From NCBI RefSeq assembly GCF_016463975.1, contig NZ_JAEMNX010000020.1, positions 1-64,000 on the forward strand: DNA of 64,000 nt, in the 5' to 3' direction. This stretch comes from Marinomonas transparens. GTDB lineage: Bacteria; Pseudomonadota; Gammaproteobacteria; Pseudomonadales; Marinomonadaceae. The notes under the pieces were generated by a model. That model saw nothing but the letters and a program-made list of their open reading frames with translations. It was not told the DNA's origin and ran no database searches. Shown here piece by piece: positions 46,547-55,237 of this stretch (position 1 is its first letter; each line of letters begins with the position of its first letter). The translations under genes were made by a program, and so were the position numbers.

Positions 46547-47020
46547 TTAAATTAAATGGTCTAGCGGCAAAGAGGTTCTATCGATGATTTTTCTTAATAG
46601 AAAACTAGAGTGTACGCCCGTCACTCCTGGTATACGTGTCAATCGACCAAGCAAAAATTCATGATAACGCTCCATATCTTCCACTACGACTTCTAATAAG
46701 TAGTCTGCCGATTGACCAGTAACCAGATTGCATGACGTCACTTCAGGAAAAGACGCCAAAGATTCTTCAAACACTTCAAACCGATCTGGAATATGGCGGT
46801 CCATACTAATCTGAATAAAGGCAGTTAACTTAAGACCAAGTTTTTTTTGATTAAGCAACGTTACCTTACGATCAATAATGCCACTTTCCTCCAACGCCTT
46901 AACTCGGCGCAAACAAGGTGAGGCAGATAAACCAACTCGATCTGCCAAGTCTTGATTGGTTAAGCTAGAATCTTGCTGTAATTCATGAAGAATACTTAAA
47001 TCCATCTTATCAAATTTCAT
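46547..47020 (-). CDS. Lrp/AsnC-family transcriptional regulator
   Basis: A 157-residue regulator: N-terminal helix-turn-helix (about 5-50, ILHELQQDSSLTNQDLADRVGLSASPCLRRVK) and a C-terminal RAM ligand-binding domain (about 65-150, with ITGQSADYLLEVVV-like VTGQSADYLLEV). It binds DNA as an oligomer, probably with an amino acid as effector. It is divergent from leuA (195 bp between starts), so control of leucine synthesis is a natural guess, but other targets are possible. It is closer to the short AsnC/Lrp-like clade than to E. coli Lrp. Confidence 0.92.
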   Translation of the reverse strand: MKFDKMDLSILHELQQDSSLTNQDLADRVGLSASPCLRRVKALEESGIIDRKVTLLNQKKLGLKLTAFIQISMDRHIPDRFEVFEESLASFPEVTSCNLVTGQSADYLLEVVVEDMERYHEFLLGRLTRIPGVTGVHSSFLLRKIIDRTSLPLDHLI

Positions 47021-47214
47021 ATATAAGACCGTAAATTGTTAAAATTATTAAAATATAGCAATATAATTTCAAATAAAATCATCTTATTGTAAAAAACGCA
47101 ATCTTTTACCCTAAAAAGTTAGCTATGATAGATACATAGAAGGTCGCCAACCAAGACCTATAATATTAAGCACTGGAGTTTATCGACTCCTCAACATAAG
47201 AAAGGGGAAAGATC

Positions 47215-48888
47215 ATGACATCTTTTGACCACACTAAATACGTACCATTTAAGCCGGTTGCCATTGCAAACAGGACTTGGCCAGACCAAGAAATCACCAC
47301 AGCACCAATTTGGTCTAGTGTTGATTTACGTGATGGCAACCAAGCGCTCGTTGAGCCAATGACTGTGGAACAAAAGAAACAATTTTTCGCCCTACTGGTT
47401 GATGTTGGCTTTAAAGAAATCGAGGTTGGCTTTCCTGCCGCCTCTCAATTAGATTTTGATTTCGTGCGCTGGTTGATCGAAGAAGACCAAGTACCTGATG
47501 ATGTTTATATCCAGGTTTTGACTCAAGCACGTCCTGAATTGATTGCTCGCACCTACGAATCACTAAAAGGTGCAAAGAAAGCCATTGTCCATGTTTATAA
47601 CTCCACCTCTAAAACTCAGCGAGAACAAGTTTTCCGCCTAGATAAAGAAGGCATTAAAAACATCGCTGTAAAAGGTGCACAATGCGTTAAAGAGCACGCA
47701 GAAAAGCACCCTGAGACAGAGTGGGTTTTCCAATACTCTCCAGAAAGCTTTACTGGAACCGAAACAGACTATGCCATTGAAGTCGTTGATGCTGTGGCTG
47801 ATGTATGGCAACCCACTGCCAACAACAAAATAATTATCAACTTACCTGCGACCGTTGAAGTAGCCACGCCAAACCGCTTTGCGGACCAAATAGAATACTT
47901 TTGTCGCAACGTCAAACAGCGTGACAGCATGATCATCAGCTTACACACACACAATGACCGTGGCTGTGGTGTGGCAGCAGCAGAATTAGGCTTAATGGCT
48001 GGTGCAGACCGTATCGAAGGTACCTTACTTGGTAATGGTGAACGTACAGGGAACATGGACATAGTGACTATGGCGATGAACATGTACAGTCATGGGGTTG
48101 ACCCAGAGTTAATGTTGGGCGATATGGATCGCATCATCAGCGTAGTTCAAGCCTGCACCTTGTTACAAGTTCACCCGCGCCACCCTTACGCAGGCGAATT
48201 GGTGTTTACGGCTTTCTCTGGCTCTCATCAAGACGCCATCAAAAAATGTTTGGCCAACCAAACCGATGACAAACCTTGGGACGTGGCTTACTTACCCATC
48301 GACCCTCGTGATGTTGGACGCAGTTACCAAGAAGTGATTCGCGTTAATAGCCAGTCAGGCAAAGGTGGTGTTGCTTATACCCTAGAACAAGAATACGGCT
48401 TAGCTTTACCACGCTGGCTGCAAGTAGAATTCAGCCCAATCGTTCAACAGTTTGCTGAACAAGAAGGTGGCGTAGTCAATGCAAAATCGATGAGAAACTT
48501 GTTTGAAAGCAGCTTTATGACAGGCGAAACCCCATACAAACTAGGTAAATACGAACATGTGAAAGATGATGTAGACACGGTACATGCCGAAATAACCAGC
48601 ACATCAGGCCTTGTCAAAATCAGTGGTACAGGTAATGGCGCCTTGTCTGCGTTTAGCGAAGCATTAGGCAAACACTTTGGCATTCGTGTTGATATCATTC
48701 AATACCAAGAACATGCCTTAACCGTAGGCAGTGACTCACAAGCTATCGCCTATGTACAAGCCAATATTAATGGGGATCGTTTCAATGGTGTCGCCATCGA
48801 CAGCGATATTGTTTCAGCATCCGTTCAAGCACTAGTCGCAACAGTGAATCAAAAAATCACTCAACACAATGAAACGGCTGTTGCATAA
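47215..48888 (+). CDS. leuA: 2-isopropylmalate synthase (LeuA type 2)
   Basis: LeuA, 557 residues, condenses acetyl-CoA with 2-ketoisovalerate, the first step of leucine synthesis. The N-terminal TIM barrel shows SSVDLRDGNQALVEPM, the metal HTHNDRG motif and GTLLGNGERTGN; the C-terminal leucine-binding regulatory domain is about 430-557 (HFGIRVDIIQYQEHAL). The length (about 557) places it with the second LeuA subfamily, as in Pseudomonas. AAAGGGG lies before the ATG. The 194-bp leader has short hairpins (GGAGT/ACTCC near 47175-47190) but no leucine-rich leader peptide or attenuator that I can see. Confidence 0.95.
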   Translation: MTSFDHTKYVPFKPVAIANRTWPDQEITTAPIWSSVDLRDGNQALVEPMTVEQKKQFFALLVDVGFKEIEVGFPAASQLDFDFVRWLIEEDQVPDDVYIQVLTQARPELIARTYESLKGAKKAIVHVYNSTSKTQREQVFRLDKEGIKNIAVKGAQCVKEHAEKHPETEWVFQYSPESFTGTETDYAIEVVDAVADVWQPTANNKIIINLPATVEVATPNRFADQIEYFCRNVKQRDSMIISLHTHNDRGCGVAAAELGLMAGADRIEGTLLGNGERTGNMDIVTMAMNMYSHGVDPELMLGDMDRIISVVQACTLLQVHPRHPYAGELVFTAFSGSHQDAIKKCLANQTDDKPWDVAYLPIDPRDVGRSYQEVIRVNSQSGKGGVAYTLEQEYGLALPRWLQVEFSPIVQQFAEQEGGVVNAKSMRNLFESSFMTGETPYKLGKYEHVKDDVDTVHAEITSTSGLVKISGTGNGALSAFSEALGKHFGIRVDIIQYQEHALTVGSDSQAIAYVQANINGDRFNGVAIDSDIVSASVQALVATVNQKITQHNETAVA

Positions 48889-48910
48889 TAAACATAAACC
48901 TTAAGTATAA

Positions 48911-48940
48911 AAAAACCGAAAATGTGAATTTTCGGTTTTT
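48911..48940 (+). terminator. Terminator of leuA
   Basis: AAAAACCGAAAAT (48911-48923) and ATTTTCGGTTTTT (48928-48940) are perfect inverted copies around a 4-base loop. The T run on the right is inside the stem. It lies 22 bp beyond the leuA stop. Confidence 0.88.
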
Positions 48941-48962
48941 TATATCTTTTAAATTTCAATAA

Positions 48963-49267
48963 GAGACCTTTGCACGAGATCGCGAGCAAAGCCAAGACAA
49001 GGCAAAAACAGACGAAAAAGCGGACACTTATATGGATGTAAGTGTTAGGGCGACGCATAACCACACGGATGTGGTTAATAGGGCAATGTAGGCGCTATTG
49101 CCGAGGATGCCAAAGCCGCGTTTATGGGTTATAAATACTCCGCGCATCCCTGCGCTCCACCCTTCGAGCCAGCTAAAGCTGTTTAAATCTGTTCCCACAG
49201 ATTTTTGAGCCCTTTGAGTCTATTTTTAACAATGTGTTGGCGCACACAGCAGTCGTGCAAAGGTCTC
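48963..49267. mobile_element. MITE-like element with 15-bp terminal inverted repeats
   Basis: GAGACCTTTGCACGA (48963-48977) and its perfect inverse TCGTGCAAAGGTCTC (49253-49267) bound a 305-bp stretch with no credible gene. Inside are four clean hairpins: ACACTTA/TAAGTGT (49024-49045), TAACCACA/TGTGGTTA (49058-49077), GGCAAT/ATTGCC (49082-49102) and AAATCTGT/ACAGATTT (49185-49204). This layout fits a non-autonomous transposable element. Outside the ends are ATAA on the left and ATTA on the right, so an exact target-site duplication is not seen. The insertion ends 9 bp from the stop of the diguanylate cyclase gene. No transposase is present; the parent element is unknown. Confidence 0.8.
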
Positions 49268-49276
49268 ATTAAAACG

Positions 49277-50194
49277 CTAGGGATAATAAACCACCTTATC
49301 ACGGCCAGTCTCTTTTGCTTCATACAACGCTTCATCTGCACGTTTTATAAAAGCCGCCTTTGTCTCTTTTTCACCATGAAAAGTAGTGACTCCGATACTC
49401 GCTGTCACTGGTATAGAGACATCATCGTGTATGACCTCTGTATCACCAATAAGATGGCGGTAACGATTACAAATAGCCAACAACTCTTCCGCTTTTGTAT
49501 TCGCTAAAATGATGCCAAACTCTTCACCGCCAAGCCGACCTATGACGTCATCGTCCCTTAGATTTGACTGAATTCGTGACACCACCTCAACGAGAACAGT
49601 ATCCCCTGCATCATGACCAAAAGTATCATTAACGTCTTTAAACTTATCCAAATCCATCACAGCACAAGCTAAATGGCTGCCGTATCGCCTCGTACGAGAC
49701 ATTTCTCGCTCTAAAAGAACTTCAAAAGCACGTCGATTGGCAACACCAGTCAAATAATCCGTTGAGGCCTGCTCTTCAAGCGCAATATTGGACTCCACCA
49801 AGCGACGCCGCATATCAGCAATTCGTTGCATGGCAAGCATTTTCGCAGACAATATTTTTTGGCTTAATGGCTTAACAAGATAATCATCACCGCCTGCTAA
49901 AATACCATCTTCCACATCATCAGCTTCTGCGCTGGCACTCAGAAAGATAACAGGTAACCATTCTTGTTTTTTCTCTTGCTGTATTTTTCGAATGGCTTTA
50001 ACCGCTTCAAAACCATTCATTTTAGGCATTTGAACATCAATTAAGATAAGATCTAGATCAAGAGAGTGTTCCAGAAATTGCTCAATCGCCTCTTGCCCAT
50101 TGCCGGCTTCTACCACTCGGTAACCTAATTTAACCAAATGCAGTTTAAGTAATAATCTATCAGTATTGGTATCATCTACAATGAGTACTTTCAT
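49277..50194 (-). CDS. Response-regulator diguanylate cyclase (REC-GGDEF)
   Basis: A 305-residue output protein: receiver domain (about 1-120, phospho-acceptor D53 in LIDVQMP, Lys in LVKPLS) and a GGDEF domain (about 140-305). The active site is GGEEF, so it should make c-di-GMP from two GTP; RDDD five residues upstream is an RxxD inhibitory site, which allows product inhibition. Its start overlaps the upstream hybrid kinase stop by 4 bp (ATGA), so it is very likely the kinase's output. The MITE-like element lies just after its stop. Confidence 0.94.
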   Translation of the reverse strand: MKVLIVDDTNTDRLLLKLHLVKLGYRVVEAGNGQEAIEQFLEHSLDLDLILIDVQMPKMNGFEAVKAIRKIQQEKKQEWLPVIFLSASAEADDVEDGILAGGDDYLVKPLSQKILSAKMLAMQRIADMRRRLVESNIALEEQASTDYLTGVANRRAFEVLLEREMSRTRRYGSHLACAVMDLDKFKDVNDTFGHDAGDTVLVEVVSRIQSNLRDDDVIGRLGGEEFGIILANTKAEELLAICNRYRHLIGDTEVIHDDVSIPVTASIGVTTFHGEKETKAAFIKRADEALYEAKETGRDKVVYYP

Positions 50195-53100
50195 AATTCT
50201 GCAACCAAAGTTTTAAGTTCCCTTTTTACACCGTGGTACATAGCAATTAAATCACGTAATTGTTCATCCAATTTGGGCACATCTCCTTGACGGCTTTCTT
50301 TCTCAAGCTTAGCAGCTGCTTTGGATAATTCCATAGCACCAACATTCTGACTAATAGACTTTAGGCTATGGGAACGAGCAAACACCTCATTTAGATCTAC
50401 AGACTCTACGCCATCGAGTGACTCAAAATAATTTAAAGCGCTATCAGCATCGGCAAAAAATGCATCAATCAATAAGGGGAAATCACTGCGTAACAAGGCT
50501 TTTAATTCATTGAGAACCTGCCTATCAAGTAGTGAAGGTAACTCGCTTGAAGAAGGCTCACTTAAAGTAACAGACTGTACATCCTCCATAACAACCTCTT
50601 CAATATTAGCTTCTTTGGTTCTCGTCTCTTTGAGGTCGGCACCATTATGCAATGGCAACCATTTATCCAGAGCATCACTTAACTCCTTATAATTAAAAGG
50701 TTTAGGAATTAAGCCATCACCACCCGCCTGCTTCACTTCAACCAAACGTTCAGGCAGCACATCTGCCGTTAAAGCAAAAATAGGGACTCTGTTACCATTC
50801 CCTTTCTCTACTTGTCTGCTTTCCGCCTGCCTAATATGTCGCATGGCTGAAATGCCATCCATAACAGGCATATGTAAATCCATGAAAATAATATCAGGGC
50901 GATATTTTTCCCACATTTCTATACCAACTTCTCCGTTTTCAGCTTCAACTACCTCAACCCCAAGACGGTTAAGCAATCCACGAGCTACCGCCATGTTGGC
51001 AGCCATATCCTCAACCACTAAAGCACGTCCACGAACCACACCAGAACTTAATTTTTCCTCTACATCGCCATGACCAGATTCTGCATAAGAAATTAAATAT
51101 CCCAAAACAGAGGAAGAAACCGTGGCCACTAAAGCTTCTTTTAATGTTGTGCAATCCATCGGCTTAGCAATGCAAATATTAACCCCTGCTTCAACCAAAA
51201 CATCCCTAGATAACTGCCCAGAAGAGGAGGTCATTAGTATTGTTGGTCGATAACTAGAATGAGTGACTTCACGTATCAGCCGACACAACATCAAGCCATC
51301 TAGATCCGGCATCAAATAATCTAATATCACGATACTGTATGGTTGCCCCTCTGTTATGGCCTGTATAATTCGATCCAAAGCGACTTCAGGGTTTAACTCT
51401 GTATCTGCATCAATATCACAGGCAGACAATTGATTTTTTAAAATGGTCAAATTGGTTTCGTTATCGTCAACCACTAAGGTTTTTTGACCTGCTAACGAAG
51501 ACAAGTCAATCATATTTTCTGCCTCTAAAGGCACATAGCTCTCAGGTAAGTTCAAACGCACCGAAAATACCGATCCCACATCAGGCTCACTGACTAAAGA
51601 TACCTCACCAGACATTAGGTCGACCAATTGCTTAGTAATAGCCAAACCAAGCCCAGTGCCGCCAAATCTGCGTGTTGTGGAATTGTCCGCCTGTGTAAAG
51701 GCATTAAATAAATACGGCTGAACATGGCTTGCGATGCCGACTCCTGTGTCGCTAACCGATAAGTGTAAGGAAACACCTCCTAACGCATCGGTAACCCCCT
51801 TAGTCGAAATAACCACTTGCCCCACATGAGTAAACTTAACCGCGTTACTAACCAAATTACTGATAATTTGCTTGATACGAAAAGCATCCCCCACCAGCAT
51901 ACGAGGACAATCATTATCGTATTCAACCAATAAATCGATGCCTTTTTCTTCTGCCCGCACCATCAGTAAGCGGGCCACATCATAAATGACTTTTTCTAAA
52001 TTAAAATCCACCCGTTCAATGGATAAATGACCCGCTTCAATCTTAGAAAAATCCAAAATTTCATTGATCAATTCCAACAAACCTTCGCCAGAGTCACGAA
52101 GCACTTTCAACTGCCCCCTTTGTTCTGAAGAGAGCGCGGAGCCAGACAACAACTCCGCCATACCTAGCACACCATTTAAAGGTGTCCTAATTTCATGGCT
52201 CATGGTAGCGAGGAAATTACTTTTTGCCTGACTTGCCGCCACAGCCTGCTCACTCGCTGCTCTCAATACGGCTTCGGTTTCTTTTCGCGCCGTTACATCC
52301 ATATTAACGCCCACAATATGAGAGGCTCGACCATTTTCGTCATACACAATCACGGCATTAGATTGAAGATAGCGGGTTTGTCCATCCGTTCTCAGAATTC
52401 GAAAATCAAGGTCAAGATCAGCAAAGTCAAAGTCTGAATTTTCAATTTCATATTTTGATTTTCCTGCTAACGCCTTTAGCCTCTCACTGCCTTCCGTAAT
52501 CCAAGCCTTATCTTCCCCAACCCCCTCTTCCCAAGCCTGATAAGGATCACTGTCTTTATTTTTAACCAAACCAAATATACGATACATCCACTCATCCCAG
52601 TGCAATGTACCGTCGTATAAATTCCAATCCCAAACACCGATACCTGCCGCATTAGCCGCCATAGATAAACGTAAATTGGTGTCTATCATTTTTTGCTCTA
52701 CTTTAAGGCGTTCCGTCACATCACGAATATGGCCTATGTAGCCTCCCAAGCCACCATCAGCATTACGAACCATGCTACTCACTGTCTCTGTTTGAAAAGC
52801 TCGTCCCTGTTTGTCTCGATAACTGACTCGATAGCGTGCCGACTCATGTTTATGAACAAGACACTCCATCACTAAGCCAGTCTCAGCAAACTCGCCTTCA
52901 TCGGCATAAAACATTTGCGTTGATTTACCCACAGCTTCGTCAACAGAGTAGCCAAACAAGTCACAAAAAGCGGGATTTACCATTTGAATCTTACGATCCA
53001 CACTGACTAAAGCAATCGCCTCTGGTGCATCAACGAACAAGGACTCAAACAGTTGCTTTTGTTCTTTTAACTCTTTTTCGGCACTCAACTGCTCTGTTCT

Positions 53101-54726
53101 GTCCTGGAAGGTGACCACGCCACCCTCGACAACACCTTCCTCAGAATACATAGGAATAGTGATGTATTCAGAAACGAAAGTGGTGCCATTCTTACGATAA
53201 AAAGACTCTCCGCGAACATGGTTACTCGCACCAGAAAAGAGCGTTGTATTAACCGGACAATCCTCATAGGCGTAGGAGGTACCATCTATTGGCTTATCCT
53301 GATAAAACAACTTATATAAGGTTTGTCCTAATAACTCTTCACTGTCATAACCTGTCATCCTACAAGCAGCGGGATTAACAAAAGTAATCTTGCCGACACT
53401 ATTTAAACCTATGATCCCTTCGTGAACCGATTCTAAAATCAACCTTTGTTGACGTTCAGCGGCTTTTAAAGATACCTCCCATCTATGACGAGTAATTTCA
53501 TTACCCACCCACTGGGAAAGCAACTTCATTAGTTCATCGTCATCATCACCAAAAGGCTGGCCTTTGGGATTAGGACTTGAAAAATTGAGTGTTCCCCAAC
53601 GCTCCCCGTCAACATAAACAACAACACCAATATAAGCCTCTAAGCCAAAGCTTTTATAACAAGGATGATCACAAATTTCACTGAGCGCAGTATGATAATA
53701 AGAAGTCGGAGTATCGCTTTTTAGTGTATGTACACAATAGGTATCCTCTAACCCAAAGGTAGCTCCAGCCTCAACCTCACCATTCGGCGTGTGGCAGTAT
53801 TCCACACGATAAACATTGTCTTTAATGGAACTAATCAAACCAATGGGTAAGCCGAATTGCTCGACACCAACCAATAGAATTTTCTGTAATTTTTCATCTA
53901 AACTAAGGGCATTATCCGCCGTCACCTGATGTAATCGACTTAAGGTTTGTACAGTCCTACGACTGGAAGTAACGTCCTGAACACAACCAAAAATACCATT
54001 GACCTTGCCGTCTGAAAAACGAGGAATATAAGAAGACTCTAGGTAGCGAATTTCATCATTCAAACCCAGCTTTATAGGATAGCCAAATTGGACACTCTCC
54101 CCTGCTAACACCGACTTCAACTTTTGTTCAATCAGTTCAAAAGCAACAGGATTGATCAGATCACTAACATACATGCCTATAATGTCTTCTTTCGGCAAAG
54201 AATAACGCTTCTCATAGCTGTTATTAACAAACTCGTAACGCAACTCTTCATTCATCACAGAAACAAGCAAAGGAAGATTGTCTGTTAGCTTCAAAAGGTC
54301 ATCACGTTCCGAACATAAATTTTGATAGCTCTTCGCATCCGGCCCAGGAAAAGGTAGTACAGAAAACATACTGACAAGTGAAGATACATGCTGCTCCAGC
54401 TCTCCTTCTTCCTGCTGATAAGATCGCTCATCCACAAAAAACAGGCTCGCCTTCCCGCCGCCAACAAATTGAACGGGCTCAACAATAAAACAAGCAAGTT
54501 TAGGAGACACAGACAGAGAAGAAAGACCAGCGAGGAGTTGAGAGAAATCGAAGTAGCGAGCGCTAGACAATGAGCTCGTTTGCCACAATTGTAATGCAAA
54601 CTTCTCAAGGTCAAAATCGTGAATTGAACCTGAAGTCACGACACGGCTATCATCAAAAATCAGACCGGCACATGACACACCTAAAAGCGACCTAGCGACT
54701 TTTAAAGACGCTTCAAATTCATTCAT
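50191..54726 (-). CDS. Multi-PAS hybrid sensor histidine kinase with two receivers and HPt
   Basis: A 1511-residue cytoplasmic sensor kinase; no convincing membrane segment is seen. Order: unassigned N-terminal region (1-140), PAS (about 145-265), GAF (about 280-425), three more PAS domains (about 430-815), HisKA with H844 (SHEIRTPLNG), HATPase (about 950-1065, with FGGTGLGLAI), receiver 1 with D1136 (LDYLMPD), receiver 2 with D1283 (MDLHMPVMDG) and HPt with H1453 (SHSLKS). All phospho-sites are intact, so a His-Asp-His-Asp relay can run within one chain and end on the coupled diguanylate cyclase. The signal is unknown; the PAS and GAF domains suggest a cytoplasmic redox or small-molecule cue. 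Confidence 0.94.
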   Translation of the reverse strand: MNEFEASLKVARSLLGVSCAGLIFDDSRVVTSGSIHDFDLEKFALQLWQTSSLSSARYFDFSQLLAGLSSLSVSPKLACFIVEPVQFVGGGKASLFFVDERSYQQEEGELEQHVSSLVSMFSVLPFPGPDAKSYQNLCSERDDLLKLTDNLPLLVSVMNEELRYEFVNNSYEKRYSLPKEDIIGMYVSDLINPVAFELIEQKLKSVLAGESVQFGYPIKLGLNDEIRYLESSYIPRFSDGKVNGIFGCVQDVTSSRRTVQTLSRLHQVTADNALSLDEKLQKILLVGVEQFGLPIGLISSIKDNVYRVEYCHTPNGEVEAGATFGLEDTYCVHTLKSDTPTSYYHTALSEICDHPCYKSFGLEAYIGVVVYVDGERWGTLNFSSPNPKGQPFGDDDDELMKLLSQWVGNEITRHRWEVSLKAAERQQRLILESVHEGIIGLNSVGKITFVNPAACRMTGYDSEELLGQTLYKLFYQDKPIDGTSYAYEDCPVNTTLFSGASNHVRGESFYRKNGTTFVSEYITIPMYSEEGVVEGGVVTFQDRTEQLSAEKELKEQKQLFESLFVDAPEAIALVSVDRKIQMVNPAFCDLFGYSVDEAVGKSTQMFYADEGEFAETGLVMECLVHKHESARYRVSYRDKQGRAFQTETVSSMVRNADGGLGGYIGHIRDVTERLKVEQKMIDTNLRLSMAANAAGIGVWDWNLYDGTLHWDEWMYRIFGLVKNKDSDPYQAWEEGVGEDKAWITEGSERLKALAGKSKYEIENSDFDFADLDLDFRILRTDGQTRYLQSNAVIVYDENGRASHIVGVNMDVTARKETEAVLRAASEQAVAASQAKSNFLATMSHEIRTPLNGVLGMAELLSGSALSSEQRGQLKVLRDSGEGLLELINEILDFSKIEAGHLSIERVDFNLEKVIYDVARLLMVRAEEKGIDLLVEYDNDCPRMLVGDAFRIKQIISNLVSNAVKFTHVGQVVISTKGVTDALGGVSLHLSVSDTGVGIASHVQPYLFNAFTQADNSTTRRFGGTGLGLAITKQLVDLMSGEVSLVSEPDVGSVFSVRLNLPESYVPLEAENMIDLSSLAGQKTLVVDDNETNLTILKNQLSACDIDADTELNPEVALDRIIQAITEGQPYSIVILDYLMPDLDGLMLCRLIREVTHSSYRPTILMTSSSGQLSRDVLVEAGVNICIAKPMDCTTLKEALVATVSSSVLGYLISYAESGHGDVEEKLSSGVVRGRALVVEDMAANMAVARGLLNRLGVEVVEAENGEVGIEMWEKYRPDIIFMDLHMPVMDGISAMRHIRQAESRQVEKGNGNRVPIFALTADVLPERLVEVKQAGGDGLIPKPFNYKELSDALDKWLPLHNGADLKETRTKEANIEEVVMEDVQSVTLSEPSSSELPSLLDRQVLNELKALLRSDFPLLIDAFFADADSALNYFESLDGVESVDLNEVFARSHSLKSISQNVGAMELSKAAAKLEKESRQGDVPKLDEQLRDLIAMYHGVKRELKTLVAEL

Positions 54727-54784
54727 GTATTCCCCTCTTTAAGTACAAGCGCTAAAAGTTTGGCTCTTAAAGCTTAAAGCGTAG

Positions 54785-54825
54785 CAAAAAACAAAACCAA
54801 GACCGGAATAAATGCTCCGTTCTTG
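54785..54825 (-). terminator. Terminator of the small secreted-protein gene
   Basis: On the minus strand CAAGAACGGA (54825-54816) pairs with TCCGGTCTTG (54807-54798) with one mismatch and an 8-base loop, followed by GTTTTGTTTTTTG. It lies about 35 bp beyond the stop at 54861. Confidence 0.7.
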
Positions 54826-54860
54826 ATTATAAATCAAAAGCTAAAGTGAAGAGTTGAATG

Positions 54861-55112
54861 TTAAGGCAACAGTTTATCGATCAATACACAGTCTTTAGTT
54901 TCATTACGGCTCCCCTTTACCTTATCAAGAATTTTTTGGGCAACTTCTTTCTGGCGTTGAGAGACATATTTAGAATCGACTGTCTTTTGAACATTTTTTA
55001 AATAGGTATTCAATTTAGGGGTACAGTAATCGTCTACCGCCAACACGTTAGAAGAGGTAAGCACAACACAAGACGCAATAGCGAAAGAAAAAAACGAAGC
55101 CTTAAATGGCAT
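54861..55112 (-). CDS. Small secreted protein of unknown function
   Basis: An 83-residue protein with a clear signal peptide (MPFKASFFSFAIASCVVL, cleavage near VLA-VDD), leaving about 58 mature residues, mostly helical and rich in Lys and Val. Two cysteines remain in the mature part (DDYCTP near the start and KDCVLI near the end), which could form a disulfide. The start at 55112 follows AGGA by 8 bases; the longer frame to 55181 adds a non-signal stretch. It stands alone between the kinase and the ABC operon, with its own terminator. I do not recognise a family. Confidence 0.68.
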   Translation of the reverse strand: MPFKASFFSFAIASCVVLTSSNVLAVDDYCTPKLNTYLKNVQKTVDSKYVSQRQKEVAQKILDKVKGSRNETKDCVLIDKLLP

Positions 55113-55237
55113 AATAGTATCCTGTAGAAAATATTTAATCGGCTCAAAAATTAGACCACAGCAGGAGCACAAATCAAACAAAAAGCGAGAAGAATAACCC
55201 CTGCTCTACAGAAAACAGAGGTTTTCAATTATTAAAT

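Noticed and set aside
47101-47214. Possible attenuator or leader peptide before leuA
   Set aside because: Only 5-bp stems are present, and no short frame rich in leucine codons was found.
49205-49507. A 100-codon plus-strand frame from the MITE-like element into the cyclase gene
   Set aside because: It is antisense to the GGDEF gene and crosses the element boundary; not a gene.
55190-55237. Imperfect hairpin after the ABC operon (AACCTCTG/CAGGGGTT)
   Set aside because: The loop is large, the stem includes a wobble pair and the T run is weak; not enough for a terminator call.
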